A DNA stretch of 64,000 bases from Yponomeuta sedellus (GCA_934045075.1 OW203736.1:19418805-19482804); one strand, 5' to 3'; shown: positions 21,601-32,184, numbered from the stretch's first letter. Notes: generated by a model from the letters alone, not told the origin. Made by a program: numbers and translations.

Positions 21601-23870
21601 ACGTGAACGTAGAGTATTGCCATTCAGTGAAGTCAATCAAATACGTTTGCATATATGTTAATAAAGGGTCAGATCAGGCTACGTTTACTTTAGAGAACGG
21701 GTTGGATGGGAATGATGAAGTTACAACCTACGCAAGTGGTCGATATATAAGTTCAGCTGAAGCAGTTTGGCGAAACCTTGAATTCCCTATAAATGAGCGT
21801 TTTCCCCCTGTAGTGCACTTTGGAATTTATTTTAATGAGCAGAACTTGTGCGACAAATTGAGTCGTCCTCCTACAACTACACTCCTCTCCTTTTTCTATC
21901 TGTTTAAAGCGGATGACTTTGCAAAAACATTGCTATACTCGGAAGTCCCTGCGTATTACGTTTAGAACAAGCGATCGTTTCAGAGAAGGAAGAGAGGAGT
22001 GAATGTTGAAGGATGGTCAGGGGTAAAAAAAGAACACGTTCTAGGTAGGGTTTATACTGTTCATCCAAACAATACAGAATGCAACCACCTTCGAATGCTT
22101 CTACATGTGATTAGAGGCCCAATTTCATTTGAAGCGTTGAAAACTGTAGATGGTCACTTACAACCCACTTTCAATCCGCGTGCAAGGCTATAGGTCTACT
22201 CGAAGATGATCGGCATTTGGATTCAGCTCTTGAAGAGGCAGCACTTTGTCAAACACCGCATATGATTCGAGAGCTTTTTGCTATCATTTTATTGTTCTTC
22301 CAGGTTTCAGTCCCCTTACGTCTTTGGGAAAAATACAAAGAATACCTTTCTGAAGACTTTAAAAAACAACTGGAAAGGCAAGGTGACGTGGATGTAGAGC
22401 ACTCATCGGACCTGATATTTAACAAATGCCTGTCGGTATTAGAGGATGCCGTATTATCATTAGGCGGCCGTCCTCTTAAAGAGTATGGATTACCTCAGCC
22501 AATAACATAAATACATTTTGAAAATAGAGAGTACGTGAAGGAGACCAGTTACGATACAGTGGCCTTAGAAGACGCAGTAAGAAAAAATTAAGCATCCTTG
22601 AATGATGAGCAACAGGAAGTTTACAATAAAATTATCACAAGTGTAAATGCAAATGACGGTCGAATATTCTTCTTAGACGCTCCAGGTGGAACTGGTAAAA
22701 CCTTCCTTATTAATTTATTTTTGGCGAAAGTAAGAATTACTCACAACATTGCCCTTGCTGTGGCGTCGTCCGGCATAGCTGCTACATTACTCGAAGGTGG
22801 TCGAACTGCTCATGCTACTTTTAAGTTAGCACTCAATTTAATCACTGCCGAGACTCCCATTTGCAACATCTCCAAACAAAGTAATTTTGCTGAAGTTTTA
22901 AAGAGTACAAAAATAATCGTGGCGTAACAGTTTTGCTGGCCGGAGACTTTCGGCAGACTCTACCAGTGGTGCCAAAAGGAACCAGAGGTGACGAAATAAA
23001 ATCGTGCACTAAGAAATCTAATTTGTGGCCCCAGGTTAATATTCTTAAGCTCTCTAAAAATATGAGAGCACATTTGGGCGGGGATGAGTCTGCTGGTAGA
23101 TTTTCAGATCTTCTTCTTAAAATCGGTAATGGCGATTTTCCATCGTTTGATGGAATGAAACCATCCCGGAAGAATTGGGCGCAGTTGTTACTACGGTTCA
23201 AGAATTGCTGTCTAAAGTCTATCCAGACATTGTACATATACATGACAAGCCAATTGAATGGTTATGTGAGCGTGCCATATTTACTCCAAAGAAAGATCAA
23301 GCAGCAGCTATCAACGATATCCTGCTCATGTCGTTTGAGGGCGAAGAAAAGGTCTTTACTTCGATTGATACTGTGGTTAATACAGATGATGCTACTAATT
23401 ACCCTGTAGAATTTTTAAATTCATTGAAACCGCCAGGTTTGCCTTATCATAAGCTTATTCTGCGTGTGGGCACTCCAATTATGTTGTTGCGAAATTTAAA
23501 ACCACCAAAACTTTGTAACGGTACGAGACTGCAAGTGAAAGCGTTACATCGCAATATAGTGGAAGCCACTTTATTAACTGGGTGTGCGAAAGGGGAAACT
23601 GTATTTATACCACGAATCCCATTAATACCTAATGATATCCCGTTCGAATTTAAACGATTACAGTTTCCCCTGAAAGTCTGCTCTGCCATGACAAGAAACA
23701 AGTCTCAGGGGCAAACTCTCAAATTTGCGGGTATTGACTTGAGAGAACATTGCTTCTCTCATGGACAGTTTTATGTTGCTTGCTCACGAGTAAGTTCAAC
23801 CAATAGCTTGATAGTTTTAGCGCCTAAAGACAGATTAGTTAAGAATATTGTGTACAAAGAAAATTTGTAG
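18697..23870 (+). pseudogene. Helitron Rep/helicase (with OTU-like N-terminus)
   Basis: Rolling-circle transposase broken into about a dozen + strand segments. In order: an OTU-like cysteine-protease start, VDGACLFRALSYLMYG (18760); a 45-bp-repeat region (19335-19784); the Helitron N domain (PRYMHEKTQNAMTYVRHYG, then FITLTCNPRW, about 20970-21060); the HUH motif LPHIHILLWL (21231); the Y2-type motif IKYVCIYVNKGSD (about 21636); the PIF1 helicase with Walker A APGGTGKTF (22681), LLAGDFRQTLPVV (22933) and the end motifs MTRNKSQGQTL and VACSRVSS (about 23690-23800). The key residues survive, but stops or frameshifts occur about every 300 bp, so no protein is made. Confidence 0.9.
19335..19784 (+). 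repeat. 45-bp minisatellite, 10 units, inside the Helitron gene
   Basis: Ten 45-bp units based on cacaccctgaaaaacacagg. In the biologically sensible frame each encodes HPEKHRQAVATYQAA, a repeat type I associate with the N-terminal part of insect Helitron proteins. Units are of two kinds: A (caagctg...cctacc) and B (caatctg...cctccc). Units 2-4 and 5-7 form a higher-order B-A'-A block of 135 bp in which A' carries gagaaac. The frame is closed just upstream by a TAA, so the repeat is no longer joined to a good ORF. Confidence 0.85.
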
Positions 23871-24367
23871 GCCCTAATTTTTTACACACGCTAAACAAAA
23901 GCAAAGCCGCAAAAACTATACTTCTTAACGCGAGCAAAGCCGCGGGTAAAAGCTAGTTATCTTATATAAGACTATTTTTGTAATAGGTATAGAGTCACAT
24001 GTTACAGAGTTTACATGAATAAAGTTATTTAGTATGGAAAAAAAGAAAAACAACAGTTGAAAACTGCAAGATAAGAGACCTGGGGTAGGACAAGGGATGA
24101 AGAGAGTCGTGCAGTATTAATTAAACATAATTCGTTTAGGAATTGTCAAATAGAAGAGATCTGTGGGTGAATGCTGATGAATATTTCGGTATCATTAAGA
24201 CTCAATTTAACGCCGGGCGTTAGCAAACTTACGCCTCTTAAGACTATTTTGGCGTCTCGATGCAAATCCGCGGACAGACAGACCGATGACATGGCAAAAC
24301 TATACGGTTCCTTTTGAACTAAAAATGGTCTGTGTCCACTAATAAAATTTGTTTTGTTTCAGCTATA

Positions 24368-25272
24368 ATGGCGCTTATGCTAATACTCTGCGTTATCCTT
24401 TCAATAATGACAACAGCTCAGATGGGGTGCCCGAATGGCATTGAAGTCCATTGTGATTGCTACAACTTCACCCGCCTCTTAGACTTAAAAGGAAATTTTA
24501 GGCACACTAATGTTATCCATCAATTAGGGATGTTACGAAAGGACAGAACTCTGTACTACAGCTTCGAACCGGCGATCGAAGATAAGGAGTACTACAAGGT
24601 CGGATATATAAACTTAGACTACCCGTCTAACTTCGGCGAACTGAGTTCATCAGGATACCCAATGAACTTAAACTGTTTTGATTTCGATCAGGACAATGCC
24701 ATTATATATTTGGGCGGCAGCGACGGTGTCAAGAGATATACCACTTCCGATAAACGCCTCACCCATTTCAGCTCTCAGGGCAAAATCATACTGTCGGTTT
24801 TCTTCAATAATAGTATCTATTTTGTCAAAGACTCCGAATTCAAGATTGTCTCAAAGACGGAAGACGGTTTAAAAACATTATTTAATGATAGCAATATAGT
24901 AACCTCGAAGAGCATAATCCTAAAATCACGGTGAAAAAGTTCGTCATCACCAAAGACAACACAGTTGTTTTTCTAAGCGAGACAGGTTTGTACGTAGCAA
25001 AAGCTGAAAAGAATTCACAAGTTTACAGACTGTCAAAAAATTCCTTTTTCCGTGGTTTCGCTGTAAATAGAGAGGGCGAAGTGTACACGTGGTGGGCTGA
25101 TGGGATTTACAAAGTAGTTTTGAATAAAATAAACCCGGCTCAAAGCATGGTGATCAGAGTAGCAAATATAGATTTCATTGGCGCCTTGACGTTTGATAAT
25201 GATGACTCAATCCTGTGCACTATTGAGAAGTCTTTGTTCAGATTGGTCAAACGTGATGGCAATCAGTGCTAA
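24368..25272 (+). pseudogene. Ommochrome-binding protein-like, copy 1 (frameshifted)
   Basis: Secreted pigment-carrier-like protein. The start at 24368 is chosen because a splice acceptor (gtttcag, ending 24362) lies 5 bases before it, as in copies 2 and 3. Upstream in-frame residues are intronic. MALMLILCVILSIMTTAQ is a signal peptide. Conserved blocks follow: GCPNGIEVH, LGMLRKDRTLYYSFEP, NCFDFDQDNAIIYLGGSDG, then KKFVITKDNTVVFLS, VYTWWADGIYKVVL and LTFDNDDSI. Between about 24885 and 24925 the frame shifts (frame 2 to frame 1), separating 188 upstream codons from the last ~114. Either a recent pseudogene or an assembly or sequencing indel, since the rest is well preserved. Confidence 0.82.
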
Positions 25273-25450
25273 CAGAATTCCAGATCATGCTTTCCGCTGA
25301 CCGTTGACAGCATATAAAACTTACATATTTGCACTCCAGTCAGTCCCAGACATATATTTCACTTACAGCAGAGCCTCATATTTTTCTTTGTATTTCTTGA
25401 TAAAATGAGAATATATATATTTTTATTTGCATTCATATTTTAATTATATT

Positions 25451-25789
25451 AAAAAACCTATTTAGAGGCTAAAAATTCCACCCATGCCGGGACTCGAACC
25501 CGCGACCTCTGGCTATCCGTGCCAGCGCTCTATCGAACTGAGCTAATGGGCGCTCACCGGCATCAGTGAAATTTCGAACCTCTTTACACTATTCTCTGTA
25601 TTACGTACAGGCAGCGACATCTGGCTGAAGTAGATTCCATCACTTACAGCCCCGACTACCTACTTTGCAGTTAGGTTTTTACATCGGAATGATATCGCTG
25701 TACCCACATGATTATACTATTTTTATTTTTAATGCACTAATAGTATAATCATGTGGGTACAGCTATATCATTCCGATGTAAAAAAAAAA
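25451..25789 (-). mobile_element. Family-T SINE with snap-back 5' end
   Basis: Flanked by the 11-bp target duplication ttaattatatt (25440-25450, 25790-25800) in the 3' flank of the copy-1 gene. On the minus strand, the 5' end is a hairpin: 25740-25779 is an inverted copy of 25681-25720 with one mismatch, around a 19-nt loop. The tRNA-like region (about 25487-25552) and the tail follow. Confidence 0.85.
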
Positions 25790-25854
25790 TTAATTATATT
25801 TGCCAACGGGTTGTTCTGCTTAGAAAACGTCTCATTTGAGACGTACAATACATA

Positions 25855-26125
25855 CGTATAATACAGAGAATATTGTAAAGAGGTTCGAAATTTCACTGAT
25901 GCCGGTGAGTCGCCCATTAGCTCAGTTGGAAAGAGCGCTGGCACGGATAGCCAGAGGTCGCGGGTTCGAATCCCAGCATGGTTGGAATTTTTAGCCTCTA
26001 AATAGGTTTTTAAAATTGTCCTTAGCACGGGTAAGTGCATTCTCTGTATTATACGTCTCTGTCATGTATACGTACAGGCAGCGACATGGGTGGAATGTTT
26101 TAGCCTCTAAATAGGTTTTTATATT
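25855..26125 (+). mobile_element. Family-T SINE copies, opposite strand
   Basis: Has cagagaatattgtaaagagg, then gcccattagctcagttgg (A box), the tRNA-like fold, ggttcgaatccca, and gcctctaaataggtttt with aattgtccttagcacggg. A second, internally deleted tail fragment sits at 26078-26120. With the previous SINE it forms a loose inverted pair around 25 bp of the gene's 3' flank. Confidence 0.75.
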
Positions 26126-26220
26126 ACACTTTTAAAATTGCAATAATTTTAATTAAGTGCACAAGATAGACTTTTGAAATCGAAAGGACTCGAAAAAGTG
26201 TTTCGTTTTGTGTATTAAAT

Positions 26221-26266
26221 CTCCATAGTTGGTAACCTTCTTTTAAGAAGGTTACCAACTATGGAG
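26221..26266. repeat. Perfect 22-bp-arm palindrome
   Basis: Arms 26221-26242 and 26245-26266 (ctccatagttggtaaccttc...) pair perfectly around a 2-nt loop. Function unknown. It could be a transposon footprint or a snap-back remnant. Confidence 0.85.
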
Positions 26267-27299
26267 ACATGGCTGAAAAAAAAACTCAGTTATTGGGTAG
26301 TTTATGATAAAACAAAATTAAAACTGTGGGACTTAGTTTTTGCAGGTCAGTGAGTTATTTGTGCCAAGAACACTCATTCATTATAATTTTTTAAATAAAA
26401 GCTTTTCTTTTTGCTGGCAATACTTTTATTTTGAATTTGTAAATACATAACTTTAATAATTAGGGTAGATCGCCTAACAAAGTTTTTGTCTAACTATAAC
26501 AGATCACGTCTTCCAAAGTACACACACACATTAGTTGTAGCCATGAAATTTAAAAGCAATCACTGTTATTTCCATAACGTCACTAAACGAAAATCATCAA
26601 AATGGAGATAAGTAATGCCATCTAACTTAAGTTTTTTGACATTTTTTTTGTTAAAGACACTGGTTCAAATAGTTAATTAAAACTGCACTAGATGGCTTTG
26701 TGACGTCACGTTGTTTCGTCCAAAACGCTTGAGTTGTGAGCGCATAGCGACACTTTCGCCATTATGCAACGGGACGTCAACGAGTATTGTTAATTCAGTG
26801 CAAGAAATGGTGACAATTTAATTTTAGAGACATTGTTGCGCTTATAAAACTGCTAAGTTTTTAATCATTTGTGACACCTTAACGACATTATTTTGTTAGT
26901 GTCGTTAAGTCAGTTAAATGGACCTCGTTATTTTATCTAGAATAATTGACTAAGTGACACTAAACTTAAAATGTCGATAAGACTAGTGCAAAGTATCTTT
27001 ACTTTTTGATGAATATTGACATTAAAGCAATAAAAGATAAAAACATCAAACAAAATATACAGGGAGAAAAGGTAAAACTTACTGATATAAAGATTATCAA
27101 AGTCGTGAAAAATTAAGAAGAAGCAAATAAAAATACAGTTTTTTTATAAAACGTCTTACGCTGACAATGATTTCAAGGAGATCAAGCTAGAGCCAGCTAA
27201 AGTTGGAACGAAAAGACAAGGAACAACATTAGCTGCTGTGGCCACTGAACTAAAGCAGTTATACACTTAAAAAATACCTTTAGCTGAAAGCAAAAAGGT
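26267..27299. other. No gene
   Basis: AT-rich. No ORF above background and no familiar repeat in 26267-27160. 27160-27290 has somewhat higher GC and codon-like spacing but no ORF. Confidence 0.35.
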
Positions 27300-27425
27300 G
27301 GGATGACGATCTGCGAAAAACAGCCGGCAGATGCTGGATGCGGCAAGCTGAAGACAGGGAGCTGTGGCGCTCATTAGGGGAGGGCTATGTCCAGCAGTGG
27401 ACTACATAATATAGCCTGAAGAAGA
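27300..27425 (+). mobile_element. RTE-type LINE 3' stub
   Basis: gggatgacgatctgcgaaaa, gcggcaagctgaagacaggg, ggcgctcattaggg and gtccagcagtggacta form the end of the RTE C-terminal coding region and 3'UTR. Ends in a gaagaagaaag tail. Only about 125 bp are present. Confidence 0.65.
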
Positions 27426-27524
27426 AGAAAGGAAAAAAACAAGATTTGGAGACGCTCATTGACCAAAATCTTGTTCCTAGATACGACGCTTCATTTTATT
27501 TCGATTATATTATTTTTTAGTATA

Positions 27525-27720
27525 GATAGATAGAATATTTTTTATTGCATGTACCCCAGGAATTACATAAATAAATAAGTAAAAATAATAAGTAATAAGT
27601 ATAAATTAGTGTAATAGAAAATGTAATATTTATGCACCTACAGTGAGAAAAGTATTAGGTACCTACATAAGGTATTTCATACTACTATCTATCTATCTAT
27701 CCAGCCCATGAATGAAGCCC
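27525..27720 (-). repeat. LINE 3'-end stub with (gata) microsatellites
   Basis: Minus-strand sequence gcaataaaaaatattctatc followed by tatc repeats at 27525. Another (ctat)n run is at 27690-27704. Same architecture as the stubs at 33087 and 34512. Confidence 0.4.
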
Positions 27721-28597
27721 ACTGTCATACTACGAGTAAGTTTATTTGATCTCAAATAATGTGATATTAGTAAGAAATATGCTGCTCAACGCTTACCAAA
27801 GTGTTATTTTAATTGTAAGTCTAGAAATTAAGATTAAAAAACTGAGTTTTGACTAGTTTTGACGATTGTTTTTATATAATTGTTGCTATTGGAGCCGTTA
27901 ATACTTTAAGGATATTTATAAAACCGCTAGTGTGTTGCGCGGAAAAACGACACTAAAAAAGTTTTTAATTTTTTTATATACTGAACTAGGGTATTTTTTT
28001 ATTTTTGTTTTTTGTAACAAGTACTGCTATTGTCATCGGTAAAAATAAAACATTTAATTGCAAAAACGCTTCTACTTTTATTTATAGCATTTACAAAAAA
28101 AACAAAACTTTAAACCCTTCTACTGAAAATTTATGTATTTTGTTTAGTGACGTTAAGGAAATAACAGTGCGGATGTTACAATTTGGCAATATTTGGCCGC
28201 TGTGCAAATTTTCAGTCTTGTGACAAATTCTAACAGACATGCTGCAAGTTGTTCTATGATTTGCTTGCTTTATTTGGTAAGTACCACAAAATAAATCCGG
28301 TACAAAATCTGTAGTTGAGCCGGGGTCATCAATAAACGAAGAATCGGAATCCATTTTAACAAGCCAAAGTAGTAATAAAACAAACAATATTCACGAGAAG
28401 CAAAGAAACAGCAAAAACAATGAATTAAATATTCATAAAACAATGGTTATAAATTTATAATATACTCTTTGGTTTGTTTTAGCCGTCTAGAATCGAAAGA
28501 AAGATTTTTGTTGTCTAGTGTTGGTTAATAAATAGGTATTATAAATAAATAGTTTACCCTCAAATACAGATTATTTATTTTAATCATTTTATCACAC
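27721..28597. other. No confident gene
   Basis: The minus-strand ORF at 28091-28354 begins MDSDSSFIDDPGSTTDF and could be a fragment of a TE protein, but it lacks a recognisable domain and has no stop-proof extension. Left unassigned. Confidence 0.3.
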
Positions 28598-28740
28598 CAA
28601 TAATTGAATACGACACATCTGTCACACAAGTGATTTTTTCATTACAGTTAATTTAGCGCATTTGAAAATTCACAGTTTCGTGTATACCAAATTGGAGTTT
28701 TTAGTGTTCATGTATTTTTTTGGCGAAGTCCCTAATTTTC
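28598..28740. repeat. Left copy of ~140-bp direct repeat flanking a LINE
   Basis: From caataattgaatacgacac to ggcgaagtccctaatttt. The right copy starts at 31540, is itself split by a SINE, and ends at 32184. The two copies differ by small indels and a few substitutions. Length is far above the usual 5-20 bp for LINE target duplications. Confidence 0.8.
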
Positions 28741-28921
28741 ATTGTTCGTCTCGATCGGGTTGCGAACGCACGCCTATTCGTTACTCAACATAGTCACAAT
28801 TACCAACATTGTGCCCAGTCGTTGGCCACCCGTACATTTAAGTTGGGTATTGGTCACCCAACTAGTGATGGGGTAAAACGACATATAGACACTGCTGCAT
28901 CGTCCACCAACTTCATCTACT

Positions 28922-30136
28922 ATGGACAAGTTTGTGACACGAAGTTCATCAACTGAGAGCCTGTCCAGCAAAAAACCACATGATGATGACCTATGGGTAA
29001 AGCCAAAAAGAATAGCTCACAGACGAGACCCCGCAGCACCTTCAAGCATCAGTGTGGGAAATAGTTTTACCGAATTGTCTTCAGAGGAGACGGTTGCTTC
29101 AAACAATGGTGGGACTAACACCACAAGTTCCAGGAAAAAGAAGCTTCGTGTACCCCCGATCATAATGGAAACTAAGAAGAATTGGACTCATCTCACCATC
29201 GTCAACCTAATATCGAAGTTTACCAAAAACTTTCATCTTCACTACAGAGCCCGTGGTAAGATAGCTATATATTGTGATTCCGGAGAAAGTCATCAGCTCT
29301 TAAAGGATGGGTTACGTACCGAAAATGTACTCTTCCATACTTTCACTCGTAAGGAAGAAAAAATGTCAAAATGCGTACTTCGAGGTCTACCTGCTACAGT
29401 CGCAGATGCGGTCCGTGAGGAATTGGCTGACTTGGGCTTCAAAGATGTGGTTGTCACTCAATTGAAGAAATCTTCAGGTGGCGTGGATCTGCTATGTCCT
29501 CCTCTTCTGGTGCAGCTTCCTCTTGGCTCAGATATGGTGAAATTCAGGCAAATAAAATATATTTGCAACTGTGCAATTCAGATAGAGAGATTTAGCCCAA
29601 ATAACTCTGCCAGTACACAATGCTATAGGTGCCAACGTTTTGGGCATTCGACCAGGAATTGCAATTTAACTGAGCGATGCCTAAAGTGCGCAGAACAACA
29701 CGCCACAAAGGATTGTCCCAAGAAGCAACGAACAAACGATGTCCAATGCTGCAACTGCGGTGAGAACCATCCGGCTAGCTTTCGCCAATGCAAAGAACGT
29801 ATAGAGTATTTGAGACAGCAAGAAGTGAAAAGAAGCGACCAGAAATTAATGCCGGTCAGAAACCCTCGAAGTTTAGCTTTACTAAATGGAAGATCGTGGT
29901 CTGCTGTTGCTAGTGGTCCTAAAAATACTACCGAGGTAAAACCCCAATCTGCTCCATCAATCCCAATTACATCAAATGTGAAATCTCTAACCAATTTAGG
30001 TCAGGCAGATGCCATTACTGCAGAAATTATGAATATTTTATCAGTTGTCAAATCTATAAAAGATCAATTTATGGCATGCAATTCTATGATTGATAAAGTT
30101 ACGTTAGTTTTATCTCACTTGGGTCAGTATGTTTAG
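28922..30136 (+). CDS. LINE ORF1, Gag-like nucleic-acid-binding protein
   Basis: 404 codons, intact. Starts MDKFVTRSSSTESLSSKK (Ser-rich, charged). The middle has a helical region (KKNWTHLTIVNLISKFTKN, VLRGLPATVADAVREELADL), as in the PRE/C2HC-type Gag of Jockey elements. Three Cys-knuckles follow: CYRCQRFGHSTRNC, CLKCAEQHATKDC and CCNCGENHPASFRQC. It would bind element RNA as a chaperone in a retrotransposition particle. The last 8 bases overlap the ORF2 start (ATGTTTAG). The intact frame suggests a young insertion, although ORF2 is dead. Confidence 0.85.
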   Translation: MDKFVTRSSSTESLSSKKPHDDDLWVKPKRIAHRRDPAAPSSISVGNSFTELSSEETVASNNGGTNTTSSRKKKLRVPPIIMETKKNWTHLTIVNLISKFTKNFHLHYRARGKIAIYCDSGESHQLLKDGLRTENVLFHTFTRKEEKMSKCVLRGLPATVADAVREELADLGFKDVVVTQLKKSSGGVDLLCPPLLVQLPLGSDMVKFRQIKYICNCAIQIERFSPNNSASTQCYRCQRFGHSTRNCNLTERCLKCAEQHATKDCPKKQRTNDVQCCNCGENHPASFRQCKERIEYLRQQEVKRSDQKLMPVRNPRSLALLNGRSWSAVASGPKNTTEVKPQSAPSIPITSNVKSLTNLGQADAITAEIMNILSVVKSIKDQFMACNSMIDKVTLVLSHLGQYV

Positions 30137-31251
30137 TGGTAAAGAGTTAAAAATCTTATATTGGAACGCTGATGGCGTGCGCACAAAACTTAACGAACTA
30201 ACCCATCTTGTGCCAAATGACTTATCGATCGACGTTATTGCTTTGAGTGAAACTAGAATAAGTAGCAGCACTGCCTTACACATTCCTGGTTTTATTTGTT
30301 ATCGTAAAGATAGGCACTCCAGCAAAACGGGGCAAGGTGTCGCTTTACTGGTAAAAGCTGATATTAAGCATTTGTTAGTTACCACTCCTCCATCAAAACA
30401 TATTGAGGTGGTAGGCATTAAAGTTACTATCTCTGGCAAAACACACTATTTTGTCCGTCTACCAGTCCCCAAACTTACCGCTGATTGTTAATGATCTGGA
30501 TATGCTTCTAAATCTGGATACTAATATTTTCATGGTTGGCGACTTTAATGCGCGGCGTCCGCATTGGAGTCTCGGTAGTGCTAACCTTCATGGTAACACT
30601 CTTTTGAGCCACATGATGAAGCGTGATGACATAATCCATGCTCCTGCGCTACCAACACTAGATCATTACCGTCCTGAATTCCAAACATCTACGCCCGATT
30701 TGTTACTTACACAAAACGTACATGATATAAATGTCATAATTACATTAGCAGCACTATCTTCTTATCATTTGCCTGTATCTGTTTCTTTGGGTGGCACTTT
30801 CCAGCGTTGTCTACAGACTTTTTATAAATATAAGGAAGCTAACTGGTACGGTTATCGTAAATACTTAAATGATGAAATAAGTCTTACATTCAAAACATTT
30901 ATAAGTATTCAAGATATTGATTCAGAACTTGTGATATTGAATGACATCCTAGGCGATGGGAGAGATAAATTTGTACCTAAAGTTAACGGTTTACCTAAAA
31001 TTAAAGCTATTCCTCGCTTTATTCGAAGTTTGATCAAAAGTAAGAACAATTTGAGAAGTCGTGAACAGCGCACTACTAATCCTAGCTTACGCAAATACCT
31101 TAGAACAAATATTAATGTTTTGCAGGATCGCATAAAATCGGTTTGCTACATTGGTAGAAGTAGAAATAAAGACTTGTCGTATATCGATAAGTATCATAGA
31201 TACCGCCTACCCCATCACTATGTGCTTGGCAGTGATAAGTTGTGTTTGTGA
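30129..31251 (+). pseudogene. LINE ORF2 remnant: AP-type endonuclease, no RT
   Basis: Starts MFSGKELKILYWNADGVRTK, the N-terminus of an exonuclease-endonuclease-phosphatase domain, with ALSETRI and GQGVALLVK. A frameshift at about 30455 moves the reading to the next frame, where VGDFNARRPHWSLGS (catalytic DxNA) follows, then the Jockey-type linker with basic helices. The frame ends at 31251 with residues unlike any RT, so the RT and the rest are deleted. Cannot retrotranspose itself. Confidence 0.82.
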
Positions 31252-31539
31252 CCAAGCTTGGATCCAAAGTAGTTGTTTCGTGCGTGCACAATAAAATGTT
31301 CTTCGTCCACCCGCAATGTATTAATTTTAAAATGTGTTAGTCTTCTTGCAAATTAATCGGTATACTTGTGTGTATATTATCCATTATGCCAAGAAATGTG
31401 AACTATACAAAGTTAACATAGAAAATCACCGACGTAAGTATTTCCTAAGTAAATATTGTTGTTACAAGTTTCCTATTCTATGCAAGAAGTTTAAAGAGAA
31501 TGTTTATGTCAAATAAAGAATTTTCAAAATAAAATCAAT

Positions 31540-32184
31540 CAATAATTGAATACGACACATCTGTCACACAAGTAATTTTTTCATTACAGTTAGCGCATTT
31601 GAAAAGTTTCGTGTATTACACTATTTTTATTTTTAATGCACTAACCCGTGCTAAGGAACAAATTTAAAAACCTATTTAGAGGCTAAAAATTTCACCCATG
31701 CCGGGATTCGAACCCGCAACCTCTGGCTATCCGTACCAGCGCTCTACCAATTGAGCCAATGGGCGACTCACGACATCAGTGAAATTTCGAACCTCTTTAC
31801 AATATTCTCTGTATTACGTACAGGCAGCGACATCTGACTTAAGCAAATTGCATTACTTACAGCCCCGACTACCTACTTTGCAGTTAGGTTTAACATCGGA
31901 ACGATATCACTGTACCCACATGATTACACTATTTTTATTTTTAATGCACTAACCCGTGCTAAGGAACAAATTTAAAAACCTATTTAGAGGCTAAAAATTT
32001 CACCCATGCCGGGATTCGAACCCGCAACCTCTGGCTATCCGTACCAGCGCTCTACCAATTGAGCCAATGGGCGACTCATGGCATGGGTGAAATTTTTAGC
32101 CTCTAAATAGGTTTTTAAGTTTCGTGTATACCAAATTGGAGTTTTTAGTGTTCATGTATTTTTTGGCGAAGTCCCTAATTTTTC
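31540..32184. repeat. Right copy of ~140-bp direct repeat, split by SINEs
   Basis: 31540-31616 and 32117-32184 together match 28598-28740. It lacks atttag after cagtta and ttcacag after gaaaa. The interruption is the SINE dimer at 31617-32116 with its own 13-bp target duplication, so the SINE came after the duplication. Confidence 0.8.
31617..32116 (-). mobile_element. Dimeric family-T SINE with snap-back 5' end
   Basis: 13-bp target duplication aagtttcgtgtat at 31604-31616 and 32117-32129. On the minus strand, the 5' end carries an inverted copy of the tail (about 37 bp, 32079-32116 against 31975-32011), then tRNA-like unit 1, the linker, tRNA-like unit 2, and a tail ending in aaaaataaaaatagtgtaa. 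The two units are nearly identical, so the insertion is recent. Confidence 0.88.

Larger units (their letters stand above)
17917..23956 (+). mobile_element. Full-length Helitron, decayed
   Basis: Starts TCTTTTTAAATATATATAAC after A at 17916 and ends GGTAAAAGCTAG before T at 23957, as expected for insertion between A and T. The 5' region has the (gact)n block and two diverged copies of gatcgggctgaaatttggc...atgacgtaggcatcc. A short hairpin (cgcgagcaaagccgcg) precedes the 3' CTAG. At 6,040 bp it has the size of an autonomous element, and it encodes a broken Rep/helicase. Confidence 0.9.
28741..31539 (+). mobile_element. Jockey-like LINE, reverse transcriptase deleted
   Basis: A 5'UTR (28741-28921), an intact Gag-like ORF1, the endonuclease part of ORF2 and a short 3' region ending in an aaaataaaatcaatc-type tail. 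The RT domain is absent: ORF2 changes to unrelated residues after about 31140. Whole element flanked by the ~140-bp direct repeat. Confidence 0.8.

Noticed and set aside
24332..24367. Upstream start MSTNKICFVSAI for gene copy 1
   Set aside because: These codons lie before the splice acceptor shared by all three copies; the MAL start gives a standard signal peptide.
27690..27704. CRISPR-like or satellite array from (ctat)n and other short repeats
   Set aside because: These are simple microsatellites, mostly at LINE 3' ends. No spacer-repeat architecture is present and the DNA is eukaryotic.
28091..28387. Minus-strand ORF beginning MDSDSSFIDDPG as a host gene
   Set aside because: Short, without a recognised domain or splice context. 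It could be a transposon fragment, so no gene was called.
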